DNA of 64,000 nucleotides from Fodinibius halophilus (GTDB taxonomy: Bacteria; Bacteroidota; Rhodothermia; Balneolales; Balneolaceae). Positions 1 through 8,129 of this stretch are shown here, in pieces. The notes under the pieces are model-generated. The model saw only the letters and a program-made list of their open reading frames with translations, ran no database searches and had not been told where the DNA came from. The stretch is taken from assembly GCF_011059105.1 (NCBI RefSeq), contig NZ_JAALLS010000002.1:124001-188000 (forward strand). The letters are read 5' to 3'. Position numbers and translations under genes: made by a program. Positions within the stretch are counted from its first letter, which is position 1. Each line of letters opens with the position of its first letter.

Positions 1-1
1 T

Positions 2-127
2 GATGCAATGGTTGAAGAGTGTTCGGATAGAAACCCTTATTGGTATATTTTACAACCGGGCGAATGGGCAGCATATGAAATGGGATGCGGGAATGCTGGT
101 GATATTTGTAAAGCTATGAAAGAGTAA
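2..127 (+). CDS. C-terminal fragment of an unknown protein (partial)
   Basis: An open frame runs in from the left edge and stops at TAA 125-127, giving 41 residues that end in GDICKAMKE. The fragment is rich in aromatic residues and has three Cys (ECSDRN, MGCGNAGDICK). I do not recognise the family. It is followed by a strong hairpin at 166-208 and then by a propeller lipoprotein on the same strand, so it may be the end of a short upstream gene in the same cluster. It could also be an accidental open frame, since only 41 codons are visible. Confidence 0.4.
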   Translation, partial: DAMVEECSDRNPYWYILQPGEWAAYEMGCGNAGDICKAMKE

Positions 128-165
128 CAACCGTATACGAAAGTTGAAACTGTAAAATATTAGTC

Positions 166-208
166 TAGCGTCAGTTCGGTATAGCAATCTTATATCGAAC
201 TGACGTTA
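166..208 (+). terminator. long hairpin, terminator-like
   Basis: CGTCAGTTCGGTATA (169-183) pairs with TATATCGAACTGACG (191-205) with one G-T wobble around a 7-base loop, and RNA pairing can extend to 166-208. It sits between the partial gene ending at 127 and the ATG at 224. The tail is TTAAAATTATT rather than a clean T-run, so it may be a terminator or a processing/stability hairpin in a shared transcript. Confidence 0.5.
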
Positions 209-223
209 AAATTATTAAATAAT

Positions 224-1351
224 ATGAAGGAGCTTATAAATATAATTTTCATTGTAATCTTTTGTTTACTCTTCTTCGGTTGCTCGAATAAACAAGAAAC
301 TGGGGAGTACAGAACGGATAATAACTTTCACCTTTTTTTGGATTCGTTAGACAGACATAAGCCAACTAATGTATCCATTTTTTCAGGGGAGGATGCAATA
401 GTAGACAGGCCAATCCGTATTACTGCTGATCAATTCGGTCGGGCTATTATCGTTGATGCTGCTGATTGGAGCCTTAATTTGTTGGGTATTGATGGAAATC
501 TATTATTCAAAACCGGACGAACGGGCGAGGGACCGGGTGAATATAAATTGATTAATCAGGTAGAGATGTTCAATGACAACAAGCTTTCTGTACTTGATAA
601 AAAGCTTTATAGATTAACTTTTTATTCTATTACCGAAGATAGTCTTACATTGATAAAAACGGTTAATTTACCTGATTATGCGCCCCTTCGAGTGGTTTCT
701 ATCCATAGCACATCAAACAATGAATTTGTTGGGGTGTTTAAAAAAATAGGGCATCCAGAAGATGGGAATTTTATAATTCATAAATTGGATACAAACTTCA
801 AGCCTAAAAATAAGCTTCTTGAATTACCCGGAAATGATCAATTATTACTTAGTGGATCTAACAGTCGCCATATAGATGATGCATTGGGAGCTAGGACTCA
901 TTGGGTTGTATCTGAGAATAAATTAAGTTTTGCCCGGTCAGATGAATTGAGGATCCATCCAATAGATTTAAAGGATCAATCAAAGGAGCAAGTTATCTTT
1001 GACAGGGAGATTCCCGAATACCAAAAGAATTCAAAAACTCAAAAATACCTTTCAGAAAGATTTGCTCCAATTACTAACAAGTTTCCGGATATGGCAAATA
1101 AACTTTTTGAGAGAGAACTGTTACCCTATTTTTTAAAATTTGCAGCAGCTGATAGACATTTCTACTTTTCTATTTTTAACTCTGGTATTGCGGAAAGAGG
1201 AAAAATACTGCAAATAAATAAAAAAACGGAAGCAGTAAAGGTTATCGATGTTCCCAAGACCTTTACTTTGTTCAGTGCTACTAATGAGAGATTGTATGGC
1301 ATTATCGTTAAAAACAATGGTGCAAATGATATAGCGGTCATAAAACTATAG
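224..1351 (+). CDS. six-bladed beta-propeller lipoprotein (BF3164/DUF4221-like)
   Basis: A 375-residue protein with a hydrophobic N-terminus ending in a lipobox (FFGCSNK, Cys about residue 20), so a lipoprotein probably displayed on the outer membrane. The body has the repeated pattern of Bacteroidetes six-bladed propeller proteins (phrases such as FGRAIIVDAAD, GRTGEGPGEYKLI and LSVLDKKLYRL), one per blade. The GEGPGEY motif is typical of the family. The biological role of these proteins is not established; many occur as scattered paralogues. The start ATG at 224 fits the signal peptide. The gene stands alone, followed by about 200 bases without a gene and a pseudogene on the other strand. 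Confidence 0.75.
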   Translation: MKELINIIFIVIFCLLFFGCSNKQETGEYRTDNNFHLFLDSLDRHKPTNVSIFSGEDAIVDRPIRITADQFGRAIIVDAADWSLNLLGIDGNLLFKTGRTGEGPGEYKLINQVEMFNDNKLSVLDKKLYRLTFYSITEDSLTLIKTVNLPDYAPLRVVSIHSTSNNEFVGVFKKIGHPEDGNFIIHKLDTNFKPKNKLLELPGNDQLLLSGSNSRHIDDALGARTHWVVSENKLSFARSDELRIHPIDLKDQSKEQVIFDREIPEYQKNSKTQKYLSERFAPITNKFPDMANKLFERELLPYFLKFAAADRHFYFSIFNSGIAERGKILQINKKTEAVKVIDVPKTFTLFSATNERLYGIIVKNNGANDIAVIKL

Positions 1352-1558
1352 GTTGAGGTGGGCTAGTAATAAAAGGTATCAACTATGAAGTTTTAATTTA
1401 AATCAACCTTAATGATCCTTTTACTTTTTCTATTCAGTTCTATTTAGAGTGTAAAACCTAAATTAGAAAATACTGATATACAGGTATGTCACTTTTATAT
1501 TGAGATAGTTTCACAATTTGTTTCAATAAAAATTTATTGTTTATTAGAATCTCTATCA

Positions 1559-1984
1559 TTAGCAATTCTGAATTCCCTGTTCTTTGAATCTTCCAGTTCT
1601 CAGTTCTTTTGAAACATAAGTTAATTTATAAACATGATTTATTGCTATAATAAGGATTGCAATAGGGGCGTACTTATCGTGATTTGAAATGATGTTTCTA
1701 TAAACAGAGACGTTCCTGATTAATAATTCAAGACGTGATTCATCGGGTGAGATCTATCCCACGCCGTGTGTAACTACGGTAACTTGTGAGTCGGTGAGAT
1801 CCTCATAAGTTCCTGACCTGACTTTCACATCTCCCACCAGGAGCTGCCCATTCATAAGATCCATCGCTTCTCACTGCGCTTTTTCTTCATCAAGATCTAC
1901 CAATGTTATTTCACTGGCAATCCGTTGATTTAAGAGGGTATAGGCTGCGGCTACTCCAACATTGCCTGTACCTATTATAGTAAC
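1559..1984 (-). pseudogene. L-lactate dehydrogenase pseudogene (N-terminal part)
   Basis: Reading the minus strand from 1984 gives VTIIGTGNVGVAAAYTLL, the Rossmann fold start of LDH/malate dehydrogenases, then VDLDEEKAQ, a stop, EAMDLMNGQ, later VTHGVG, a second stop, ISPDESRLELL and KYAPIAILIIAINHVYKLTYV. This follows LDH order to about residue 140 without any frameshift. The start codon is lost, two in-frame stops (TGA and TAG) interrupt it, the NPVD motif is altered to NHVY, and the catalytic C-terminal half is missing. It is therefore a decayed remnant. Point mutation plus one truncation explain it. Confidence 0.85.
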
Positions 1985-2012
1985 TGATTATTTTTGAACT
2001 ATATATATACTA

Positions 2013-2960
2013 TTATTTGTCTTTGTCTATCATAACTTCTAGTAATTTACTTCTTTTTTCTAATAAAAGATCTGGAGAAATAATTTTAATATTATTTGCG
2101 AATTGCAGGAGCCATTCATTGATAAAATCCAGATTATCAAAAGAGAACCAAAACCGAATAAAATTAGGTTTAGCTTCTTTTTTCTTAAAAACCTTAGCCG
2201 GCAGATTTGCCTTAAACCGCTTTTCTATGGATTTGTGTACATCTAACTCTATTTCATGGGTTTTGCCGTTAGATCGAAAAATAAGGGATTCTACGTCGAT
2301 TTTGCCATATGGGACGAATTCTTCGTCCAATAATTGAATATCAGACATGCGATCGAGCACAAAATTCCGAACAGCCTCTCTTTTGTGCGAATGTCCAATT
2401 ACGTTCCAATGATCTCGGTAAAAAACAATAAGGTAGGGATCAATTTTTCGAGTTGATTTTTTTTCATCAGATTTTGATCGGTATTCAAATTTAATGGATT
2501 GATTTTGAGAAATTGCATTGCTGATGATATACCAGTCACCGCCCGCCATTTTCTCTGCTCCAAAATTTAAGTAGGGGTCTACCACTGTTCGCTCATTGAT
2601 AGATTCCATGAACGCTCTGAGATCATCGGGAATGACCTCTTTAATTTTTAATTCTACGCCTTTAGCATCATCGATCAGCGTTTTGTCAACTTGGGATTTT
2701 ACAAAGTTGAGCCCCACCATAATAGTAGCCAACTCTTTTGAAGTGAACATAAGCGGCGGAATTTTATAACTCGGTATAATTCCATACCCTTTATATTTAT
2801 CGTGGGTTACGGGCACATTCATTTCCGAGAGGCCGTTAAAATCTCTAAAAACGGTACGCCTGCTTACGTCAAATTTTTCAGCAATGGTATCTACGGTAAT
2901 TCGACTATTGGATTGTTGAAGCATAAGAATGAGCTTCATCCGTCGTTCTGAGCTGTTCAT
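2013..2960 (-). CDS. WYL-domain transcriptional regulator (YafY type)
   Basis: The protein has an N-terminal helix-turn-helix of the HTH_11 kind (TIAEKFDVSRRTVFRDFNGL), a middle WYL domain (roughly residues 130-210 from the ATG, with FYRDHWNVIGH and VRNFVLDRM) and a C-terminal WCX-like extension. WYL regulators bind a ligand, often a nucleotide or nucleic acid, and act as repressors or activators. I chose the ATG at 2960 (MNSSERRMKLILML), which is the usual start for this family; a GTG 60 bases upstream (3020) keeps the frame open. It is a single gene between a pseudogene and rsmG, and its target is not evident from the neighbourhood. Confidence 0.85.
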   Translation of the reverse strand: MNSSERRMKLILMLQQSNSRITVDTIAEKFDVSRRTVFRDFNGLSEMNVPVTHDKYKGYGIIPSYKIPPLMFTSKELATIMVGLNFVKSQVDKTLIDDAKGVELKIKEVIPDDLRAFMESINERTVVDPYLNFGAEKMAGGDWYIISNAISQNQSIKFEYRSKSDEKKSTRKIDPYLIVFYRDHWNVIGHSHKREAVRNFVLDRMSDIQLLDEEFVPYGKIDVESLIFRSNGKTHEIELDVHKSIEKRFKANLPAKVFKKKEAKPNFIRFWFSFDNLDFINEWLLQFANNIKIISPDLLLEKRSKLLEVMIDKDK

Positions 2961-3070
2961 TCGTCTGGGGATTAATGAGCTTTTAAGGATTAATTTAAGC
3001 TCAATATAAATGAAAGTCACTAGTTTATCAGCAGAAGGTGGGCTAATTTAGAGTACTAAAGAAAAGGTAC

Positions 3071-3712
3071 TTACCGGGAAATAACGAGAATAGATTTGCC
3101 TTCATAGAACTCCGAATAACCGGAAAGATTATAGCAATTTATGTTTAGAGGGGTGGAAATGTCTTCCAGTTCTTGTTCGAAAGAAGCCCCTTTATAGAGC
3201 ACTATCTTTTGCCAGGGGAGGTGGGAAGTCATCTGGATGAGATCACTTATCTTGAATGCGTGCTTTGAGATAAGCAGAAAAGATTGGTCTTGTTCAAGAT
3301 GTTCAATAGAACCATCAATAATCCCAATATTTTTAAGTTGCAACTTTTGAGCCATCTGCTTTATGGCTAAGCATTTTTTTGTTACTAAATCATTGAGTAC
3401 CAAATGTTTATCCGGGTGGGTGATGGCAAGGGGCAGGCCGGGTAGCCCCCCACCGGTACCTGCATCGACAATAAGTTCGGCATTTATAAAAGCATCAAAT
3501 TGAGATAGCAATAACGAGTGGCGTATATGTTGGAGTATTGTTTCACGTGGAACATTGCGACTTACTAAATTTAAGCGACTGTTCCACCACAGAAGGCGCT
3601 CAAGGTATAGATTTATCTTGTCATGGTACTGATCAACGATATCTTCCGTGCGATCAAATGTTTCACCTGATACGGTATGGGTTGAGATGTGATGATGTTC
3701 CACGTGAAACAA
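3071..3712 (-). CDS. rsmG: 16S rRNA (guanine527-N7)-methyltransferase RsmG
   Basis: A 213-residue protein with the RsmG order of motifs: NLYLERLLWWNSRLNLVSR at the start, the SAM-binding DAGTGGGLPGLPLAI around residue 80, then LVTKKCLAIKQMA. It methylates G527 of 16S rRNA with SAM in the cytoplasm. It lies 36 bases after mnmG on the same strand, the classical gidA-gidB pair. The reading frame opens with TTG at 3712 (FHVEHHH follows); no ATG is close, so the start is uncertain. Two parS sites are embedded in the first 60 codons and encode FHVEH and NVPRET. Confidence 0.93.
   Translation of the reverse strand: MFHVEHHHISTHTVSGETFDRTEDIVDQYHDKINLYLERLLWWNSRLNLVSRNVPRETILQHIRHSLLLSQFDAFINAELIVDAGTGGGLPGLPLAITHPDKHLVLNDLVTKKCLAIKQMAQKLQLKNIGIIDGSIEHLEQDQSFLLISKHAFKISDLIQMTSHLPWQKIVLYKGASFEQELEDISTPLNINCYNLSGYSEFYEGKSILVISR
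3539..3554. other. parS: parS-like centromere site (internal to rsmG)
   Basis: The 16-mer TGTTTCACGTGGAACA matches the bacterial parS consensus (TGTTNCACGTGAAACA read on the other strand) with no mismatch. ParB binds such sites to nucleate chromosome segregation and SMC loading. It lies in the coding sequence of rsmG and encodes NVPRET. Its presence beside mnmG-rsmG is typical of origin-proximal DNA. Confidence 0.85.
3696..3711. other. parS: parS-like centromere site (start of rsmG)
   Basis: The 16-mer TGTTCCACGTGAAACA is identical to the Bacillus-type parS consensus and overlaps the first codons of rsmG, encoding FHVEH. It is the exact reverse complement of the copy 142 bases downstream. 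A pair this close is unlikely by chance. Confidence 0.9.
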
Positions 3713-3748
3713 TAGTTGGTCTTAAGGGTTGGAAGGGCTATTTAGTTG

Positions 3749-5638
3749 TTAGTTCTTGAGATAAACCATCAGAACTGAGACATCGCTGGGGCTTACTCCA
3801 CTAATTCTGCTTGCTTGCCCAAGGGTTTCCGGCCGAATACGGTCCATCTTTTGTTTCCCTTCAGCTGAAAGACTTTCAATTTTGTCGTAATCGAGGGATT
3901 CAGGGATGAGTGTATCTTCCTGTTTTTTCATCTCTTTTACCATCTCAAACTCTTTCTCAATATAACCAGCGTATTTGATCTGGATTTCAACCTGTTCAAA
4001 GACAAGCTCATTAGTCGTAATTTCAAGAGCCTTATCTTTTAGTTCAGAGTCAGCTTCCATGATATTGCGGATGGAGAGCTCAGGGCGGGGGATCAAGGTT
4101 TTGGCTTTAACAGGCTGGCTAAGAGTAGAGGTCCCGTTTTCTTTGAGCATTGGGTCCATCTTTTCGGGATAAACGGTGTAGTCAGCAAGCAGGTCATGCA
4201 GCTCATCAATAGCTTTTTTCTTCTCTGCAAACTGATTGTATCGCTCGTCAGAGGCTAAACCAATTTTGTGCCCTAACTCTGTTAGTCGTAAATCTGCATT
4301 GTCCTGTCGCAGTAATATGCGATGCTCAGCACGGGAGGTGAACATGCGGTAGGGCTCTTCGGTACCTTTAGTGATCAGGTCATCAATAAGCACACCGATA
4401 TAAGCTTCGGATCGCTTAAGGATAAATTCATCTTCTCCCTGTACCTTACGGGCTGCATTGATGCCGGCCATCAATCCCTGGCAAGCGGCTTCTTCATAAC
4501 CGGTAGTGCCGTTAATTTGTCCGGCAAAGAAAAGTCCTTCAGTTATTTTTGTCTCCATACTTCTGCGAATTTGGTATGGGGGGAAATAGTCATACTCAAT
4601 AGCATAACCGGGTCGCAGCATTACGGCATCCTCAAAACCGGGAATGGTCCGAAGTGCTTTATACTGCACATCTTCGGGGAGGGAGGTAGAAAATCCATTG
4701 AGATACATCTCGTAAGTATTCCAACCCTCAGGTTCTAAAAAGAGCTGGTGACTATTCTTGTCAGAAAATCGGTTTATCTTATCCTCAATGCTAGGGCAGT
4801 ATCGAGGTCCTGTTGATTCAATAGTGCCATTAAACATAGGGCTTCGATCGAAACCGGACCGTAATACATCATGAACCTCCTCATTGGTATCTCCAATCCA
4901 ACAGGTAAGCTGCTCTTCACGGGTTGGTAGAGAATCTGTCATAAATGAGAAGGCAGTTGGTTCTTCGTCTCCATATTGAACTTCCAGCTGGTCAAGGTCG
5001 ATCGATCGGCCATCAATACGTGGAGGGGTTCCCGTTTTAAGACGACCAACTTCAAAGCCGAGATCTTCAAGAGCAGCAGAAATTCCAATAGAGGCACGTT
5101 CCCCGGAGCGTCCACCACCAAAATTAGTATCCCCAATATGCATAAGGCCGTTCCCGAAAGTGCCGGTAGTGAGTATAACTGATTGGGCTTGAAATACTTG
5201 TCCCGTTGCAGTACGAACTCCTTTAGCTCGTTTACCGTCTTCTGTAGTAATAACATCAACGACATTATCTTGGCGAAAATGGAGGTTATTTTTCTTTTCC
5301 AACTCCAGGCGCATCGTTTTACTATAAAGAGCTCGGTCGCTTTGGCAGCGTGGACTCCACATAGCAGGTCCTTTACTGGTGTTGAGAATGCGAAACTGAA
5401 CACCAGACTTATCAGCTACTTTACCCATTAGGCCTCCAAGGGCGTCTATCTCTTTTACCAGTTGGCCTTTTGCAACCCCGCCTATAGCGGGATTACAAGA
5501 CATTTTTGCAATGGCATCAAGATTCATGGTAATAAGTAGCGTTTTGGCACCAATTTCTGCAGCAGCACCGGCGGCTTCACTGCCGGCATGTCCAGCGCCA
5601 ACAACGATGACATCGTAATGGGGATATAGCGACTTCAT
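3749..5638 (-). CDS. mnmG: tRNA uridine-5-carboxymethylaminomethyl modification enzyme MnmG (GidA)
   Basis: 629 residues, normal for the family. The N-terminus has the FAD dinucleotide motif VVGAGHAGSEAA, followed by MSCNPAIGGVAKGQLVKEI with the conserved Cys-Asn-Pro, GLMGKVAD, and LKTGTPPRIDGRSID near residue 200. The C-terminal GidA-associated domain ends with SRISGVSPSDVSVLMVYL. With MnmE (not in this window) it installs the cmnm5 group on U34 of certain tRNAs using methylene-THF, FAD and NADH. The start ATG at 5638 is well supported. rsmG follows on the same strand. Confidence 0.97.
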   Translation of the reverse strand: MKSLYPHYDVIVVGAGHAGSEAAGAAAEIGAKTLLITMNLDAIAKMSCNPAIGGVAKGQLVKEIDALGGLMGKVADKSGVQFRILNTSKGPAMWSPRCQSDRALYSKTMRLELEKKNNLHFRQDNVVDVITTEDGKRAKGVRTATGQVFQAQSVILTTGTFGNGLMHIGDTNFGGGRSGERASIGISAALEDLGFEVGRLKTGTPPRIDGRSIDLDQLEVQYGDEEPTAFSFMTDSLPTREEQLTCWIGDTNEEVHDVLRSGFDRSPMFNGTIESTGPRYCPSIEDKINRFSDKNSHQLFLEPEGWNTYEMYLNGFSTSLPEDVQYKALRTIPGFEDAVMLRPGYAIEYDYFPPYQIRRSMETKITEGLFFAGQINGTTGYEEAACQGLMAGINAARKVQGEDEFILKRSEAYIGVLIDDLITKGTEEPYRMFTSRAEHRILLRQDNADLRLTELGHKIGLASDERYNQFAEKKKAIDELHDLLADYTVYPEKMDPMLKENGTSTLSQPVKAKTLIPRPELSIRNIMEADSELKDKALEITTNELVFEQVEIQIKYAGYIEKEFEMVKEMKKQEDTLIPESLDYDKIESLSAEGKQKMDRIRPETLGQASRISGVSPSDVSVLMVYLKN

Positions 5639-5819
5639 TTTGTGTAAGTGTATGTTTTTATTACACTTATTAAGTGTTATTGTTGTTATGCTCTAATAAG
5701 AGCTCAGATAGGGTATTTGTTTCTCCTCAATCCAAAAGAACCCGTACAGGGAGTCTCCTAAAATAAGGGTTTTATCGCTAAATGTTTAGTTGCCCGGAAT
5801 TTTTGTTTGCTCTCCATTT

Positions 5820-6537
5820 TTAAACGAAGTGAGATTCTTCTTCTTCAAGGCTATCAACCCCGTGGTTAATATTGAGGTAAAACTGTTCGGGGCCGACTAG
5901 ATCCTTGAGGCCGGACCTTTGAGAAATATCACGTACCAGGCCTTTAACACCAGTAAATAGCAGATCAATGTCTCAACGCTGATATTCATCAGTAAGTTCT
6001 TTTAAAGCATGAAGGGCACTGGTATCAACTTTATTAATGCCAATAGCATTAATGATTACATGGTCCAGATTCTTACCGTTTTCAATTTCCAGTTCTTTGA
6101 GCTTTTATTTCCTATAAGGAATATTGGGAAGTATAGAGAGGCGTCGATGCGAACGATGATCATATTTGTTTGTGTTAGTCCTTCCGGATGGCGTTCAAGG
6201 TCTCTATAGTGATCAGTATCAGGCAGGCGACCTAGAATTACGATATTTGGATAGCTGCTGTGGTGGATAACAATGCAAAAAGAAATAATTACTCCGATTC
6301 CAATTCCCTCTAAAATGCCCAAGCCAAGGCTAGCACTGAATAGTAAAGATATACTTGTTTGGGCTTGATTTTGTTCATTGACGGCAGTTATGAAAAAGCT
6401 GTCGGCAACCGGGTAAACATTAAAAACAGATCCGACCATGTTAGCCAACCCAAGATCTTTTTTAAGTACGAAACGTTATAGTCACGTCCCCAATTGGTTA
6501 TGGGGATATACTGATCCAGTAGGGTCTTGTTGTTCAT
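5820..6537 (-). pseudogene. SulP family anion transporter pseudogene (internally deleted)
   Basis: The minus strand begins with MNNKTLLDQYIPITNWGRDY, the typical SulP N-terminus, then jumps in another frame to GLANMVGSVFNVYPV, a mid-protein SulP helix. It continues as LLFSASLGLGILEGIGIGV and LGRLPDTDHYRDLERHPEG, which lead into the STAS domain. After a stop the STAS domain resumes (VIINAIGINKVDTSALHALKEL), another TGA-type stop follows, and it ends with DISQRSGLKDLVG and EEEESHF. Most membrane helices are deleted and several frames and stops are used. It is a relic of a sulfate/bicarbonate-type permease on the same strand as mnmG. Confidence 0.88.
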
Positions 6538-6627
6538 TCCTGTGTAATGGATATTTATTTGTTATTTATAAATTCCATTGCTGATAACGAGATAAAAATA
6601 ATTCCAATTATCAAACAATAAGTAGAT

Positions 6628-7395
6628 ATGGAGAGGATAAAGAAGGCTGTAATACCGGCCGCCGGCAGGGGTAGTCGGTTATCACCTATCACTAGTTATC
6701 TGCCTAAAGCTATGCTTCCATTGGGTAAAAAGCCGGTTCTGCATCATATCGTTGATGAACTGTTACAAACATCAATTAAAGAGATAGCAGTGATAGCAAA
6801 GTCTAACCAAACGGCTATTTTCAAATATTTTAGAGAATGGTCTCAAATACAAATCATTATTGATGATACCGAGTCTGGGCCCGGAGGGGCCGTGTTAAGT
6901 GCAGAAGAGTTTGTGGGAGGGGAATCGTTCTTAGTCTCATTTGCAGATGCGCCTATTTGGGGAGAAGGAAAATCAGATTATATACAACAGCTATTGGAGC
7001 TCAAGAATGAAAAAGAGGCAGATGAGGTGATAGGCGTATATAAAATTCCTAAAGAAGAGCGAAGCAGTAGGGGCGTAGTGATGTCTGAAGGAAGTTTAGA
7101 AATAAACATTCCCGTTAGGCTTCGGGACATAATCGAGAAGCCGAAGAATGGGACAGTAGAAAGTTGCTGGGCTGCAGTAGGTCGTTATGTATTGGATCAA
7201 CATATTTTCAAAGCCCTAAAAGAAATTGATGAAGATGATAAAGGGGAGCGGCAAATAACAACCGCTATTCGTCATATAATTAAGAAGGGCGGGCAGTTTT
7301 GGGGACTGCCTCTTGATGATGAATTAAAAAGATATGATACGGGAACCTTTAAAGGGTACTATAGCGCAGTGAAGGATGTAGTATTAGAAAGTTAA
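6628..7395 (+). CDS. nucleotidyltransferase, GalU-like (sugar-1-phosphate)
   Basis: 255 residues. The N-terminus KKAVIPAAGRGSRLSPITSYLPKAMLPL contains the nucleotide-binding G-x-G-x-R and the Lys-Pro of the NTP_transferase superfamily; VSFADAPIW supplies the metal Asp, and EKPKNGTVESCWAAVGRYVL and DTGTFKGYYSAV match UTP-glucose-1-phosphate uridylyltransferases. At 255 residues it is slightly shorter than typical GalU (about 290). The substrate is therefore probably glucose-1-phosphate with UTP, but other sugar phosphates are possible. It is a single gene, preceded by the SulP relic on the other strand. Confidence 0.8.
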   Translation: MERIKKAVIPAAGRGSRLSPITSYLPKAMLPLGKKPVLHHIVDELLQTSIKEIAVIAKSNQTAIFKYFREWSQIQIIIDDTESGPGGAVLSAEEFVGGESFLVSFADAPIWGEGKSDYIQQLLELKNEKEADEVIGVYKIPKEERSSRGVVMSEGSLEINIPVRLRDIIEKPKNGTVESCWAAVGRYVLDQHIFKALKEIDEDDKGERQITTAIRHIIKKGGQFWGLPLDDELKRYDTGTFKGYYSAVKDVVLES

Positions 7396-7423
7396 GCCAT
7401 CTATTTTGATAGGTCAATGAATG

Positions 7424-7829
7424 TTAAATAGTCTTACTAAAAGAGATATCAGAGAGCTTGGTTTTGATGAAATGGCTTAACATCCAGGTATAGATATAAA
7501 AATTAAGATAGGCTAAAGAAATCAGTGAATAAGTAATAATAATATTTTCGATGTCTACTGTTAGGTATATTGCAACGGGTAGTAATACGAAGAACCCAAA
7601 AGTGTAAATAGCAGAATACCATTTAGCGCGAAATAGTTGCCATAACATATAGGGTGTAAAAACCAAAGCTAACACGGTTAAGATCATAAAAACGATCCCC
7701 CTAAGGCATGAACCCGATAGCTCCACCCAGAATCCATGTATGCTTTTCATAGTCAAGCCAGTAGCGGACTTTTTTGAGGGCTTCTTCCTTAACTGAAACC
7801 CTATTATTTAGCAGTTCGTCTTTGTCCAT
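7424..7829 (-). pseudogene. small membrane protein gene with a frameshift
   Basis: From ATG 7829 the minus strand reads MDKDELLNNRVSVKEEALKK and on to a Trp-rich stretch (YEKHTWILGGAIGFMP), then hits TAG near 7704. The other frame overlaps it and continues RGIVFMILTVLALVFTPYM with three to four hydrophobic segments (LFVLLPVAIYL-like, IIITYSLISLAYLNFYIY) to 7424. The two parts join naturally at GFMP/GIVF, so one ancestral gene has suffered a single-base indel around 7700. The downstream half could still be started from an internal codon at 7756. The family is unknown. A sequencing error is the alternative explanation. Confidence 0.65.
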
Positions 7830-8129
7830 TGTTTACGATCCGTTGATGAATGTTAGCAGATCTGAGATTTGTAGTTCATATAAAGCGTAATGAAAGAAAT
7901 AGTAAACAATAATGCACGTAAATTTTTAAATACGGGGCCTTACCGCTTTCGGTAATCAAAATATTTTTAGATATCTATTGACCCAAATCATATTGATATT
8001 AAGCTCCCGTTAGAAATACAGAAAATATAAAGTTGACATATTGGGTTAGCAGTTGGGCTAAGGACAAATATAGCTTGTAGAAAAGAGGGGAAAATCCGAG
8101 GGTTGGTTATACCCCCGGATTATGGATTT
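7830..8129. other. intergenic region, nothing recognised
   Basis: About 300 A+T-rich bases between the frameshifted gene and the end of the export operon. Short GGGG/CCCC tracts near 8090-8120 could form a weak terminator for the permease gene, but I see no convincing T-tailed hairpin and no coding frame. Confidence 0.4.

Noticed and set aside
2958-3020. GTG start for the WYL regulator
   Set aside because: It adds 20 residues that do not resemble the family, whereas MNSSERRMKLIL at 2960 is the standard beginning.
4322-4738. 138-codon frame inside mnmG on the plus strand
   Set aside because: Shadow of a strongly conserved gene.
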